From contig NZ_JAIQDW010000001.1 of the NCBI RefSeq assembly GCF_020026925.1, forward strand, positions 558,001 to 622,000: a stretch of 64,000 nt of DNA, read 5' to 3'. Each line of letters begins with the position of its first letter. The stretch's first letter is position 1. Source of the DNA: Flavobacterium hibisci. Lineage in GTDB: Bacteria > Bacteroidota > Bacteroidia > Flavobacteriales > Flavobacteriaceae. The notes beneath the pieces are model-generated. The model was not told where the DNA came from. It made no database searches and worked only from the letters and a program-made list of their open reading frames with translations. Below, piece by piece: positions 19,301 through 27,617 of the stretch. Made by a program: the position numbers and the translations under genes.

Positions 19301-19991
19301 CATCTGCCTCATCTATTGCAAGGCTAACTCCTACCGCTATTTGTGCTGCATTTGTTGTAGTATTTAAGGGAATTGTACCTACCGTAACCCATGAAGTTCC
19401 GTCAAATTTTTTAACCGTTGGAGTTAAAGAAGTTCCTTCTCCAAAAGCAATATAAGGATTGTTATCCGAATCAAAAGCGAGTGAACATCCTGGTGTTGAA
19501 CCATACTGTGAAACAGAATTGGTAACTGAACCAGTTGAAACGTAAAGATTATTAGCTTGACTATTTAATGGCTCCCAGGAATCAGTAGCGTCATTATATA
19601 TTTTTACGGCTAATTTATTTCCATTTGCGGCATCCACGTAAGACACGAAAAATCGGTTGGTTTTATCCAGCAAAATTCTGGAAAAGTTCAGATTACCTCC
19701 AATATCATTACCGACTTGTTCCCAGTTTCCTGTTACAGTATTTCTTTTTTTTACCTTAACAACAGGCCCTGTTCCTTCCCTTAGAACTACATAAGGAACG
19801 TCATTCAAAACAGCAATAGAAGTATAACTACATGCAGCAGCAGATACCTGAGATTCATTACCTAAAATATTCCAATTTTGAGAAAAGGAATTCTGAGTTA
19901 TTAAAAGATTATAAATTGTAAAAAGAATAATTTTATAAAAATTATTCCGAAAATGAATCCGAGCAGATTCAAAAAGTATTAGTTTTTTCAT
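16359..19991 (-). CDS. PL11 rhamnogalacturonan lyase with N-terminal propeller, FN3 and type IX domains
   Basis: At 1210 residues it is about twice the usual PL11 length. The order is: signal region to about 38 (ending SFSQ), a repeat-rich region 40-410 with LAFDSDNNPYIAFGEG-type units resembling a beta-propeller, an FN3-like domain 415-508 (RGIVYSTSINPT, LTPATLYYARAYA), the PL11 catalytic propeller 515-1115 (GDVDGDGEYEIFLKWDP, YDFDGDGKAEIILKTADGT, GDVDGDGKDEI, repeated calcium-type DxDGDG loops), and a type IX sorting domain 1125-1210 (VYPNPSSGQFNV, GVYLLKV). It cleaves the galacturonate-rhamnose backbone by beta-elimination. It is the only enzyme here with a type IX domain, so it is probably the cell-surface enzyme. 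It has its own operator at 20020-20064. Confidence 0.93.
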   Translation of the reverse strand: MKKLILFESARIHFRNNFYKIILFTIYNLLITQNSFSQNWNILGNESQVSAAACSYTSIAVLNDVPYVVLREGTGPVVKVKKRNTVTGNWEQVGNDIGGNLNFSRILLDKTNRFFVSYVDAANGNKLAVKIYNDATDSWEPLNSQANNLYVSTGSVTNSVSQYGSTPGCSLAFDSDNNPYIAFGEGTSLTPTVKKFDGTSWVTVGTIPLNTTTNAAQIAVGVSLAIDEADVPWLVFCSLTTAATSTGTMAFYKFSGGTWNYITPTVTASIRHTSMAINSAGNPVIAYFNTADSNRATAIEYNKTTAVWNSATRIASRDSPSLSLIKDVSGNLYCSFIDNVSSTPTYSARVFKQTAGTTAWTEMKDPTVIRGIDEPVGNLTIAAGSLYPYVVYTKTNTGGIVTPIVRAYVPAPPPAVLTTNTVTNLTSTTAESGGNIISDGGTAITERGIVYSTSINPTVANTKIIAGTSGTGNFSVNITGLTPATLYYARAYAINGGTTYGENVRLNTLALPDAVVNTPKQVEFLNRGVVALRKSANEVFISWRLLGNDPSGIAFNVYRDNVKINQTPITASTNYIDNISTNGSYTIKPIVNGMEGSATVPVSVWANNQLSIPLQIPPGGAIPDGTAYTYTANDASVGDVDGDGEYEIFLKWDPTLLNHNGGGFSGEQIFDCYKMNGTLLWRINLGKNVNAGPHFNPFMVYDFDGDGKAEIILKTADGTIDGTGVVIGNETVDHRNSGGWVQQGPEFLTVFNGLTGAAMATVAYQPARANTADWGDTYGNRQDRFVSAVAYLDGARPSLIVGRGYYDKLMRAAYDWRDGQLTLRWIFDSKDASDPANNALSSQGNHQMTIGDVDGDGKDEIINGSSAINDDGKRLWTYGQGHGDALHMSDMDPDRPGQEIWQCLESESQYSPYGIRLNDAKTGKMIFGDVTTGDVGRALAADIDQNHRGYEMWSSSGSLYNVQDGQIGTSKPTNGSQAVNAAVWWDGDLGRELLDGTIMDKWNPTTQSLNRLFTIYQAAPVSSNNDSKKNPALTGDILGDWREEIILRRTDNTALILFTTNIATDYRIPTLMHDPQYRTAIAWQNSAYNQPPHPVFFLGYDMAPVPTPNIIIKDISNLGVKKSKVSEAEVLVYPNPSSGQFNVRFNDFKSSKATVVISSITGQVVMKKEVELTRNDQNVAISIPNQNQGVYLLKVITDEVTKTLKIMIEK

Positions 19992-20019
19992 AATTGGTTG
20001 GTTAAAAGGTTAGTACTCC

Positions 20020-20064
20020 TAAAATTATCCGGTTAATTCTTTAACACCATCCTGCACTACCCTG
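20020..20064 (-). promoter_or_regulatory. PUL operator and -7 box for PL11
   Basis: Minus strand: CAGGGT-N4-CAGGAT (20064-20049), 21 bp, then TAATTTTA (20027-20020). Confidence 0.78.
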
Positions 20065-20231
20065 CTAATTTTCTGTAAATTAGATTTTTAGCCTATATAA
20101 CCTCCAGTAAAACAGAATCAATCACCTGAAAATCAATAAAATAATTTTTAAGCATTTATTTTGTTATAAAACCAATTAATGAATTATTTAATTCTCAATT
20201 TATTACCAATTGAATTAGAGTTTTTATAAAA

Positions 20232-20270
20232 ATTCCCGGTTTGTTCTCAACTAAAGAATAAACCGGGAAT
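20232..20270 (-). terminator. Intrinsic terminator after acetylesterase gene
   Basis: ATTCCCGGTTT and AAACCGGGAAT flank a 17-base loop. On the minus strand the stem is followed by TTTTT, 34 bp past the stop of the esterase gene. Confidence 0.8.
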
Positions 20271-20303
20271 CGAATGATTTCAAATATAATACTTACTCTA
20301 ATT

Positions 20304-21806
20304 TTAATTACTTAGGTCTGTACGAAAAGGAGATGCTGGTAAGTTTTCAGCATTAAATAAATTAGGTTCGGGAACTGCTTTCCATGCAAAACGAACTGAT
20401 TTAGGATTTTTTACCTTATCAGAAGAAACGACAATTGTTTTACCATCTATTTTGGCAACAGCCGGATAATAGGTTTTATCATCTCCTGCAATTTCAAATT
20501 CTTTTAAATTTTCATTTGTTTTTTTGAAGCCAGAATCAGCATAATTGAAAAACAACTGAATTTTATCTTTTTTGATTTTCATATGATTATATATAGGTCC
20601 TGAATATACCAATTTATCTTCGTTATATGTTTTTGCCAAAGCTATTAATGCCAATCTGTGTCCAACAGTTTGTTTGTCTATTGGGTGAATATTGTTGGTA
20701 TCCCCCACATCAGTCGTAACTGCCATTCCGCTGTTTGGTATTTTTTTCAGTGATAATAATTGTGCTTCCCTAATCTCAGGTGTCTGTCCTTTATGAGGTG
20801 TGATCTGTACATAATAAAAAGGGAAATCGCCTTGTTTCCAGTCTTCTCTCCAGTTTTTTACCATTGCAGGAAATAAAGTCTGGTATAGTTTTGCCTTACC
20901 TGAATTGCTTTCTCCCTGATACCAGATTACACCTTTCATTCTGTAATTTATTAATGGATGCAGCATCGCATTATAAAGCACATACGAAGTTTTATTGGCT
21001 TCTTTTTTAGGTTTTTTAAGTTCTGTTTTTAAAACATTGCTGTTAGCCTGTTTTTCATTTCTTAAATTCAGATAATAGGTTTCTAGTTTTTCCTGATATG
21101 TTTTTTCGTTTTTAGCATCTTCTTCTAAAATGGTTAAAAAATCAGGATTTTCTTCCAGAACATTTTGAGAAGTCCAGGCTTCTGCTTTTGTACCGCCCCA
21201 AGAAGTGGAAATTAAACCGATTGGAACATTTAATTTTTGATATAACTCTCTTCCGTAAAAATAAGCAACTGCCGAAAACGTTTTTATTGTTTCAGGTGAA
21301 CATGCTGCCCATCTTCCTGTAACATCGTCAAGCGGTTTTGGAGAAGCATTCGTTAAAACTGTAAACAATCTGATATTGGGAAAATTGGCATTTACAATTT
21401 CTTCTTCATAATTTTTAACCCCGGTTTTCCATGTACCTTCTTCTTTTCCGACAGGAAAATACATATTTGATTGTCCGGAACAAATCCAAACCTCACCAAT
21501 AAGGATATTATTAAGTACAATTTTATTTGAGGCATTAATTGTTATGGAATATGCTTTTTCACTTGCTTGCGGAGTATCAACTGCAACTTTCCAGTTACCT
21601 TCTGGATCTGCAATAACTTCTGTTGAAGCATTTTGCCATCCTAACTGAATGTTTATTTTTTCGTTTGGAGATGCCCATCCCCATAAATTAACTTTTGCAT
21701 TTTGCTGTAAAACCATATTATCACTTACCAAAGCAGGCAGTTTAACCTGAGCTTTTATAGAAAATGTCAGAGTTAAAAAAATAAAAGATAAAAACAGATT
21801 TCTCAT
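20304..21806 (-). CDS. Sialate O-acetylesterase-type (SASA) carbohydrate esterase
   Basis: The 500-residue protein has a signal peptide ending FSIKAQ. It opens with the small beta domain of this family (LPALVSDNMVLQQNAKVNLWG). The SGNH-like nucleophile motif is GEVWICSGQSNM with Ser113. A later NIHPIDKQTVGHRLA supplies the Asp/His pair, and GVIWYQGESN is the second family block. Relatives remove acetyl groups from sialic acid, xylan or pectin. In this locus, deacetylation of galacturonic acid in rhamnogalacturonan is the best inference. It is monocistronic, with the operator at 21843-21887 and a terminator at 20232-20270. Confidence 0.88.
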   Translation of the reverse strand: MRNLFLSFIFLTLTFSIKAQVKLPALVSDNMVLQQNAKVNLWGWASPNEKINIQLGWQNASTEVIADPEGNWKVAVDTPQASEKAYSITINASNKIVLNNILIGEVWICSGQSNMYFPVGKEEGTWKTGVKNYEEEIVNANFPNIRLFTVLTNASPKPLDDVTGRWAACSPETIKTFSAVAYFYGRELYQKLNVPIGLISTSWGGTKAEAWTSQNVLEENPDFLTILEEDAKNEKTYQEKLETYYLNLRNEKQANSNVLKTELKKPKKEANKTSYVLYNAMLHPLINYRMKGVIWYQGESNSGKAKLYQTLFPAMVKNWREDWKQGDFPFYYVQITPHKGQTPEIREAQLLSLKKIPNSGMAVTTDVGDTNNIHPIDKQTVGHRLALIALAKTYNEDKLVYSGPIYNHMKIKKDKIQLFFNYADSGFKKTNENLKEFEIAGDDKTYYPAVAKIDGKTIVVSSDKVKNPKSVRFAWKAVPEPNLFNAENLPASPFRTDLSN

Positions 21807-21842
21807 GTAAATAATAGGTACTAGATTGTAAACTTTATCTTT

Positions 21843-21887
21843 TAAATATAAATAACTCAGACAGTATCGCTATCCTGTACTTTCCTG
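21843..21887 (-). promoter_or_regulatory. PUL operator and -7 box for acetylesterase
   Basis: Minus strand: CAGGAA-N4-CAGGAT (21887-21872), 21 bp, then TATATTTA (21850-21843). Confidence 0.78.
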
Positions 21888-21903
21888 TCTATTAGAGATT
21901 ACA

Positions 21904-21937
21904 AATAAAAAAAGAGCACAACAATGTTATGCCCTTT
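21904..21937 (-). terminator. Minus-strand intrinsic terminator
   Basis: Read on the minus strand, a 13-bp stem (AAAGGGCATAACA with TGTTGTGCTCTTT, using G-U pairs) is followed by seven T. It lies about 170 bp beyond the SusD1 stop, after another terminator. Confidence 0.65.
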
Positions 21938-22057
21938 AAAATTAAAACCACTTAATTTTTAATTACTATTAAATTCCCAAACTATATTGAAAGATTTAAA
22001 TTTCAAATTTATTTATTCAATCAATGATAAATACTGTTGTAACCTGCTTTCAAGGAT

Positions 22058-22086
22058 AAAAAACCGTCTCAAAATTGAGACGGTTT
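22058..22086 (-). terminator. Intrinsic terminator after SusD1
   Basis: AAACCGTCTCAA and TTGAGACGGTTT are perfect 12-bp arms with a 2-base spacer. On the minus strand it is followed by a T run. It ends the SusC1-SusD1 operon. Confidence 0.85.
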
Positions 22087-22107
22087 AGAAAAAATATAAC
22101 AGATATA

Positions 22108-24048
22108 TTAATAACCAGGATTCTGCATTGCATCTTTTTCTGCTGCAGTTAAAGGTCTTCCATTCGCATATATTCCATCAAGAAAAGTTTGAGGAATAGG
22201 ACGTAAGATGTGATAATCTTTAACGTTTGGATTAGCTTCAATATTATAAGCTTTTGCTCTTGCCACCAAAGTTTTAGTTCTGCTCAAATCCTGCCAGCGA
22301 TGAAATTCCCCACAAAGTTCTCTTGTGCGTTCATTTAAAATTAGACATAACATTCTATCATAATCACTTGCATATCCTAATTTTGTAATTACAGCCATAT
22401 CTTCTGCAGGCAATGCACTGGTACTGGTAATATTGAGACTGGTTGAAGCCGTTGTAACTGCAATATTATTAGACTCATAATATGAATTTTTAGGAATATA
22501 TGAAATTGGGATACCAGCCTGACCAGCAGTTGTCCATGCTGCTGATCCATCTGCATATGCTGAACGGTCTTCACCAGCCTTATATGCACCACGGTTTCTG
22601 ACTGCATTTATGTATGGCAAAGCATCAGCAAATGAAGCAGCACCTTGTTTTGCTAAACGTACTTTTGCTTCAGCAGCTAGTAAGTATGTATCTGCAGAAC
22701 GTGCTAAAATAATATCTCTAGACCCTCTTTGACTTGTTAAATCGATTCTTGATCCATCCATATATTTGCTTAAAGACGGAAATCTCACATCGGCCATAAG
22801 ACCTACATTATCTGCTGCATATTGCACATAAACGCTAGGAACTTTTTTTACAGCTCCTGGGATTAGAAAATCTGTATTTTTAGTCTTAGTAAAACGATTA
22901 TCCGTTGGAGCATTCATTATATAGACAATACCTAAATCACCATTTACATAAGTAGTTCCAGACTGATTATTAACAATACTTTTTGTCTGAAAGCTTTTCC
23001 AAAAACGGGAATCATTAACTTTATCATATACATCATAAGTGTAATATGTTGGTGCCAGACGGCTAAATGGTCTTCCTCCTGCCAAATTACGTCTCATCTG
23101 AGGTAATTGATCGTACGTTGAAAGAAAATATAAATGCTGCCAGTTTGATCCGGTATTTAACTGACTTGAATTGAACTGCCCTGCTAAGATTATTTCTGAT
23201 AATTTTTCATTTGGTCCATCAGGTGCGGTAAAATTCCATAAATCGACATAGTTGGGTGCTAAAGGGTGATGAGCAATAACTTCATCTGCCAGCGTAACTA
23301 CTTTTTGTAAATCAGCTGTTTTTGTTGCTGAATTCCAGGAATCATTTATTTCACTGGCACGTGACAAGTAAGCCTTTGCTAAATAATGTGCAACTGCATC
23401 TTTTGTAATTTTAGCTGATCCACCTGCATTATCAAGCAAATCGTAAGCTTTAGTAAAATCATCAATAATTTGGGTAAATACCTCTTCAGCTGTAGCTCTG
23501 GTAAACTCAACTTCCACAGTAGTACTTAAATTTAATTTTATTGGTACACCTCCATACTGACTAACTAATTTCAAATAATTGAAAGCTCTTAAAAAATAAC
23601 CCTCACCTAAAGCTCTTTTTTTGATAGCCGCATTGGTTGAAACAATATCTGTAGCGGATTCAATTAATTGATTCGCATTTCCTATTGCAACATACAGATT
23701 ATCCCAATTGGTATTGGCTGCTACAGTATTTGCATTAGAAACTGTTACAAAAGAGTTTAATCCTGATGCATATGAATTCCAAATGTGATTAGAAGGATCT
23801 CCTCCTGCATGAAACTCATCAGTACCAGACTGAGTAGCTGTTAGTGGAACCTCTAATGCAAACTCTAATGCAAATGACTGATAATAAGTTCCGACTGCTA
23901 AAGCCTGAATACCTGCTTCGGTTTTGTAGTAATCTTTAGTATAGCCTGTCTCCAGCTTTTCATCCAGAAAATCATCACTGCAGGAACTACTAAGACCCAA
24001 TGTAGTTACTAATAATAAATTAATATATAGTCTTTTATATTTTTTCAT
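22108..24048 (-). CDS. SusD/RagB family glycan-binding lipoprotein (pair 1)
   Basis: The 646-residue protein starts at the third ATG (24048), which gives a clean lipoprotein signal with lipobox LGLSSSC and CSDDFLDEKL after it. The SusD fold is shown by [20 protein letters not shown] (TPR-like helices), the late ADTYLLAAEAKVRLAKQG and ALPYINAVRNRGAYKAG. The C-terminus has ILNERTRELCGEFHRWQDL, then LRPIPQ and NPGY. It caps the SusC1 barrel at the cell surface and captures oligosaccharides. The gap to SusC1 is 25 bp. It is similar in sequence to SusD2 (27618-29501), as from a duplication of the transporter pair. Confidence 0.95.
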   Translation of the reverse strand: MKKYKRLYINLLLVTTLGLSSSCSDDFLDEKLETGYTKDYYKTEAGIQALAVGTYYQSFALEFALEVPLTATQSGTDEFHAGGDPSNHIWNSYASGLNSFVTVSNANTVAANTNWDNLYVAIGNANQLIESATDIVSTNAAIKKRALGEGYFLRAFNYLKLVSQYGGVPIKLNLSTTVEVEFTRATAEEVFTQIIDDFTKAYDLLDNAGGSAKITKDAVAHYLAKAYLSRASEINDSWNSATKTADLQKVVTLADEVIAHHPLAPNYVDLWNFTAPDGPNEKLSEIILAGQFNSSQLNTGSNWQHLYFLSTYDQLPQMRRNLAGGRPFSRLAPTYYTYDVYDKVNDSRFWKSFQTKSIVNNQSGTTYVNGDLGIVYIMNAPTDNRFTKTKNTDFLIPGAVKKVPSVYVQYAADNVGLMADVRFPSLSKYMDGSRIDLTSQRGSRDIILARSADTYLLAAEAKVRLAKQGAASFADALPYINAVRNRGAYKAGEDRSAYADGSAAWTTAGQAGIPISYIPKNSYYESNNIAVTTASTSLNITSTSALPAEDMAVITKLGYASDYDRMLCLILNERTRELCGEFHRWQDLSRTKTLVARAKAYNIEANPNVKDYHILRPIPQTFLDGIYANGRPLTAAEKDAMQNPGY

Positions 24049-24073
24049 AATCATCATTATTAAATTTTAAATT

Positions 24074-27000
24074 TTATAGTTCAACATTTAAACCTAAAGT
24101 AAACCCTCTATTAGAAGCTGTTGACTGTGTATCCAAATCCATCCATTTTACTTTATTATAGATCATTCCCGGGTTCATAACCTGAATATAAAGTCTCAAT
24201 TTTGAAACTCCGGCTTTTTCAGCCATCTCGTTTGTAAAATTATATCCTAGGGATATATTACGCACTTTTAAGAACGCACCATCACGATAACCTAAAATCG
24301 GAAAGAAAGAATCTCCTGTACCTGCAGAATAAATTGGTTTTTGATATTCAGCGTTAATATTGTTATCAGTGTAATAATCAATAGATCTCTGACTGCCTTT
24401 CGCTCCTTCATTTTCACCACCTGTATTATAAAGATATCCCATACGGCCATAAACAAAGAATGATAATTCGACATTTTTATATCTAAATGTATTCGTTAAA
24501 CCGGCAATATATTTAGGATCTGCACTACCGATTATGACACGGTCGTTATTAGCATCAATTTTATAATCTCCGTTTTGATCTACCGGTCGTGCGTTACCAA
24601 ATGAAAATGCAGCTCCATTAGCATTGAATTTAGCCATTTCTGCTGCATCTTCGGGTTTCCATATTCCGTTAGAAGCATATCCGTAAATTACATTTTGTGG
24701 CTGACCTATAAATAAATTATTGTTGATGTCATCGAATTTACCATTCGCTAATGTTACAATTCTGCTTTGCTGATAAGAAGCACTCAAATTTGAACTCCAC
24801 TCAAAATCCTTTGCTTTCACATTTATAGTATTTAATGTAAGCTCTACACCTTCACCTTCTGTCTCTCCAACATTTTCAAATGTATCTCTATAACCTGTAG
24901 GTGTAGGAACACTTCTTTTCAATAATAAATCTGTAGTATCACTAGTGTAGTATTCCAGAGTCCCTGATATTCTACTATTTACAAAAGAAAAGTCAATACC
25001 ATAGTTAATCTGTTTTGTTTTTTCCCATCCTAAAGCTGGATTTCCTAAAGTGGCATTGTTTACTATACCAGAACCATTAGGATAAACAATACCAGCTAAT
25101 GGTGGTTGTGTAGAGTAAGGATCAACAGCAGCGTTACCGGTAACTCCAAAACCTACCCTGAGCTTTAACTGATCTATCCATGAAACGTCACTTAAAAAGC
25201 TCTCCTGATTCATGTTCCAGGCTAATGAAGCACTTGGAAAGAAATCCCATTTGTTTCCATTTGCTAATTGTGATGCACCATCATAACGCCCCGATGCCGT
25301 TAGCAAATATTTATTGTCATAACCATAAGTTATCCTTCCCATATAAGATAACAAACCAGATTCAATTAAGTTACTCGAATAGTTACTAAGGGTTACGTTC
25401 GCGGGATTCAAAGCATTCCATTTATTTTGAGGATTTTTAACATCGTTTGCAGCCATCATACTATCTTCATATTCATATCCTGTTTTACTTTGTAAAAAAG
25501 TAAGCCCCAAATCGTGTTTACCAATTGTCTTATTGTAATAAAGAAGATTATCCAATGTATACGATATTGTCTGTGCCTTTATTAACGATGCATAACTTGT
25601 TCCTGAACGTGCGGCAGATCTCGCATCTAAAAATACCCCATTACGATATGAGGTTATATCTGGACCAAAATTTAATCTATATTTTAAACCTCCCAAAACA
25701 GGAATAAGTTTCCCTAAATCTACTTGAGCATACAAACTACCAAAAGCTCGTAATGTTACGCGTTGATCCTGAGAGTATTTATCCTCATCAATAACGGTTC
25801 TAATAGTATTATCTCCTCCTGGATTATCAATTCTGTTACCATTACTGTCGTAAGGAACTGCATACGGAAGATTAAGACGTGCTGAATTATATATTCCTGT
25901 AGTAGAACTTACAGCTGATCTTCCGATGTTTGATTGCCCATATTCATTTATGCTATAACTCGTATTTAGATTAGCCCCCATTGAAAACCAATCTGTTGCC
26001 GTAATATCTACATTTGCAACCCCATTGTAACGTTTATACCCCTGTCCTTTTAGCACTCCTGTACTTCCTGTATAACCAAATGAGCCATACGCTTTCATTT
26101 TTTCAGTTCCTCCGCTAACAGCTAAGGTATGCTGTTGCGTAACCCCTGTGCGGGTGACAAACTTTGCCCAGTCTGTTGTTGCCACTTTGGAACCATCCCA
26201 TGTACCGCCTTCCCATCCTTTCGCAATGTTTGCCCAGGCAGAAGGATCTGCTGACTTTAAGAAAATCAATTCATCATTAGCAATTGTTGGTGCATCACCT
26301 TTTGGGAAAGCTGATGGATTTGAATAATATCTTGCCCATCTACGGAAATCAATATATTCACCTGCTGACATCATCGGAGCATTTTCATGAATTTCTTCTG
26401 TAGTAACTGCAGTGTTGTAGTTTAATGAAAATCTGCCATTTTTTCCTTTTTTAGTAGTTACAATAATTACCCCGTTTGCTCCACGTGAACCATAAATTGC
26501 TGTTGCAGATGCGTCTTTTAACACATCAATAGACTCAATATCAGTAGGATTTAAAAAGTCAATTCCTCCTGCATTGGAATCACTGACATCATTTACTGAT
26601 TTACCTAATGCACCCGCCAATGGTTTAGAATTATTGATTGGTACTCCGTCAACTACGTATAGAGGAGAGTTTGAAGCGGAAATTGAACGTGCCCCACGTA
26701 TAGTTACCTTACCTACTGTACCAGGACGTTCATTTGATGTAATATCAACCCCTGCAGCTTTTCCCTGCATTGCCTGAACAGCATTTTGAACCGGCCTGGA
26801 ATTTATTACCTCAGAACTTACGCTCACAATTGATCCTGTCAAATCTTTTTTCTTCTTTACACCATAACCTACTACAACAACTTCTTCTAGGGAATTATCT
26901 AACTCCTTCATTTCAATATTGTACACTCCGGCCTGAGTAATAACCTTCTCTTCTGTCTTAAAACCTATGAAGCTAAACACAAGGGTTGTTCCTGAAGAAA

Positions 27001-27196
27001 CATTAATTGTATAGCTACCATCCAAGTCAGAACTCGTTCCTTTTTGAGTTCCCTTAATTAGTACATTCACACCAGGTATCGGAAGCCCCGTAGCGTCTTT
27101 AATAACCCCTTTTACCGTTGTATTCTGCGCATAACCGGATACATGTAGTAATGTAAATACTGTTATAGCCAACAGAAGGCTAAATTTGTTTTTCAT
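24074..27196 (-). CDS. SusC/RagA family TonB-dependent outer-membrane transporter (pair 1)
   Basis: The 1040-residue protein has a signal peptide ending SGYAQ. A carboxypeptidase-D-like domain follows (about 27-100, TVKGVIKDATGLPIPGVNV), then the EEVVVVGYG segment, the plug (about 115-235, SPLYVVDGVPI, VLKDASATAIYGSRGANGVI) and a 22-strand barrel to the C-terminus. It imports oligosaccharides with SusD1 using TonB energy. It has no N-terminal signalling (STN) domain, so sigma/anti-sigma control is unlikely. Unlike the other PUL units its promoter lacks the CAGGAT repeat and carries LacI-type palindromes (27357-27370 and 27510-27523). This suggests separate control. Confidence 0.95.
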   Translation of the reverse strand: MKNKFSLLLAITVFTLLHVSGYAQNTTVKGVIKDATGLPIPGVNVLIKGTQKGTSSDLDGSYTINVSSGTTLVFSFIGFKTEEKVITQAGVYNIEMKELDNSLEEVVVVGYGVKKKKDLTGSIVSVSSEVINSRPVQNAVQAMQGKAAGVDITSNERPGTVGKVTIRGARSISASNSPLYVVDGVPINNSKPLAGALGKSVNDVSDSNAGGIDFLNPTDIESIDVLKDASATAIYGSRGANGVIIVTTKKGKNGRFSLNYNTAVTTEEIHENAPMMSAGEYIDFRRWARYYSNPSAFPKGDAPTIANDELIFLKSADPSAWANIAKGWEGGTWDGSKVATTDWAKFVTRTGVTQQHTLAVSGGTEKMKAYGSFGYTGSTGVLKGQGYKRYNGVANVDITATDWFSMGANLNTSYSINEYGQSNIGRSAVSSTTGIYNSARLNLPYAVPYDSNGNRIDNPGGDNTIRTVIDEDKYSQDQRVTLRAFGSLYAQVDLGKLIPVLGGLKYRLNFGPDITSYRNGVFLDARSAARSGTSYASLIKAQTISYTLDNLLYYNKTIGKHDLGLTFLQSKTGYEYEDSMMAANDVKNPQNKWNALNPANVTLSNYSSNLIESGLLSYMGRITYGYDNKYLLTASGRYDGASQLANGNKWDFFPSASLAWNMNQESFLSDVSWIDQLKLRVGFGVTGNAAVDPYSTQPPLAGIVYPNGSGIVNNATLGNPALGWEKTKQINYGIDFSFVNSRISGTLEYYTSDTTDLLLKRSVPTPTGYRDTFENVGETEGEGVELTLNTINVKAKDFEWSSNLSASYQQSRIVTLANGKFDDINNNLFIGQPQNVIYGYASNGIWKPEDAAEMAKFNANGAAFSFGNARPVDQNGDYKIDANNDRVIIGSADPKYIAGLTNTFRYKNVELSFFVYGRMGYLYNTGGENEGAKGSQRSIDYYTDNNINAEYQKPIYSAGTGDSFFPILGYRDGAFLKVRNISLGYNFTNEMAEKAGVSKLRLYIQVMNPGMIYNKVKWMDLDTQSTASNRGFTLGLNVEL

Positions 27197-27356
27197 AAAA
27201 GTTAAATTTGGTTAATTAATTAGTTAGTTATTTAATTTTTTTGCATTCTTGAAATTTACCTTATTATTTATGTAGGTTTATTTTTAAATTCTTACAAATA
27301 ATTATTAATCATAAATAAACTATTAAATAAAATTACTAAGAAAAAACAATCAATTA

Positions 27357-27370
27357 TGCAATCGATTACA
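27357..27370. promoter_or_regulatory. LacI-type palindrome at the SusC1 transcription start
   Basis: TGCAATCGATTACA is a near-perfect palindrome around ATCGAT. It starts right after the -7 box CAAATGTA (27371-27378, minus-strand TACATTTG), so it covers the expected +1. This is the position of a repressor site. Confidence 0.65.
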
Positions 27371-27509
27371 CAAATGTATTATTTTTTTTAATACCAAAAA
27401 AAAAGAGTTAAAATATTATGAAATTATAATCAAAAGATAAAAAATAAGGTTATTTTATTGCGTCATTCATTACATAATGCAGCTAAAATTTAAATTTTTT
27501 ACTAAAAAA

Positions 27510-27523
27510 TGTAATCGATAACA
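27510..27523. promoter_or_regulatory. Second LacI-type palindrome upstream of SusC1
   Basis: TGTAATCGATAACA shares the ATCGAT core with the site at 27357-27370. Centre-to-centre distance is 153 bp, which would allow looping between two bound dimers. Confidence 0.55.
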
Positions 27524-27572
27524 ATTCTGTTTCGTGATTTTTTTATAATATCTTATAAATAAGAACAAAAAA

Positions 27573-27594
27573 AACCGCCTCAGCTGAGGTGGTT
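27573..27594. terminator. Intrinsic terminator after SusD2
   Basis: AACCGCCTCAG and CTGAGGTGGTT form an 11-bp stem with one G-U-type mismatch. It has long A/T runs on both sides and lies 24 bp past the SusD2 stop. Confidence 0.85.
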
Positions 27595-27617
27595 AAAAAA
27601 ATTATAGTATAAAGCAA

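Larger units (their letters stand above)
19992..20303. other. 312-bp gap between PL11 and the acetylesterase gene
   Basis: It holds the PL11 promoter/operator (20020-20064) and a terminator for the esterase gene (20232-20270). The rest is AT-rich with nothing recognisable. Confidence 0.7.
21807..22107. other. 301-bp gap between acetylesterase and SusD1 genes
   Basis: It contains the esterase promoter/operator (21843-21887) and two separate minus-strand terminators (21904-21937 and 22058-22086). A possible -7 box TAAATTTG (minus strand, 22011-22004) lies between them. Confidence 0.65.
27197..27617. other. 421-bp control region of the SusC1-SusD1 operon
   Basis: It contains a -7 box TACATTTG (minus strand, 27378-27371), two LacI-type palindromes and the SusD2 terminator (27573-27594). 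The leader from the inferred start near 27364 to the ATG is about 170 nt. No small gene was seen. Confidence 0.65.
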
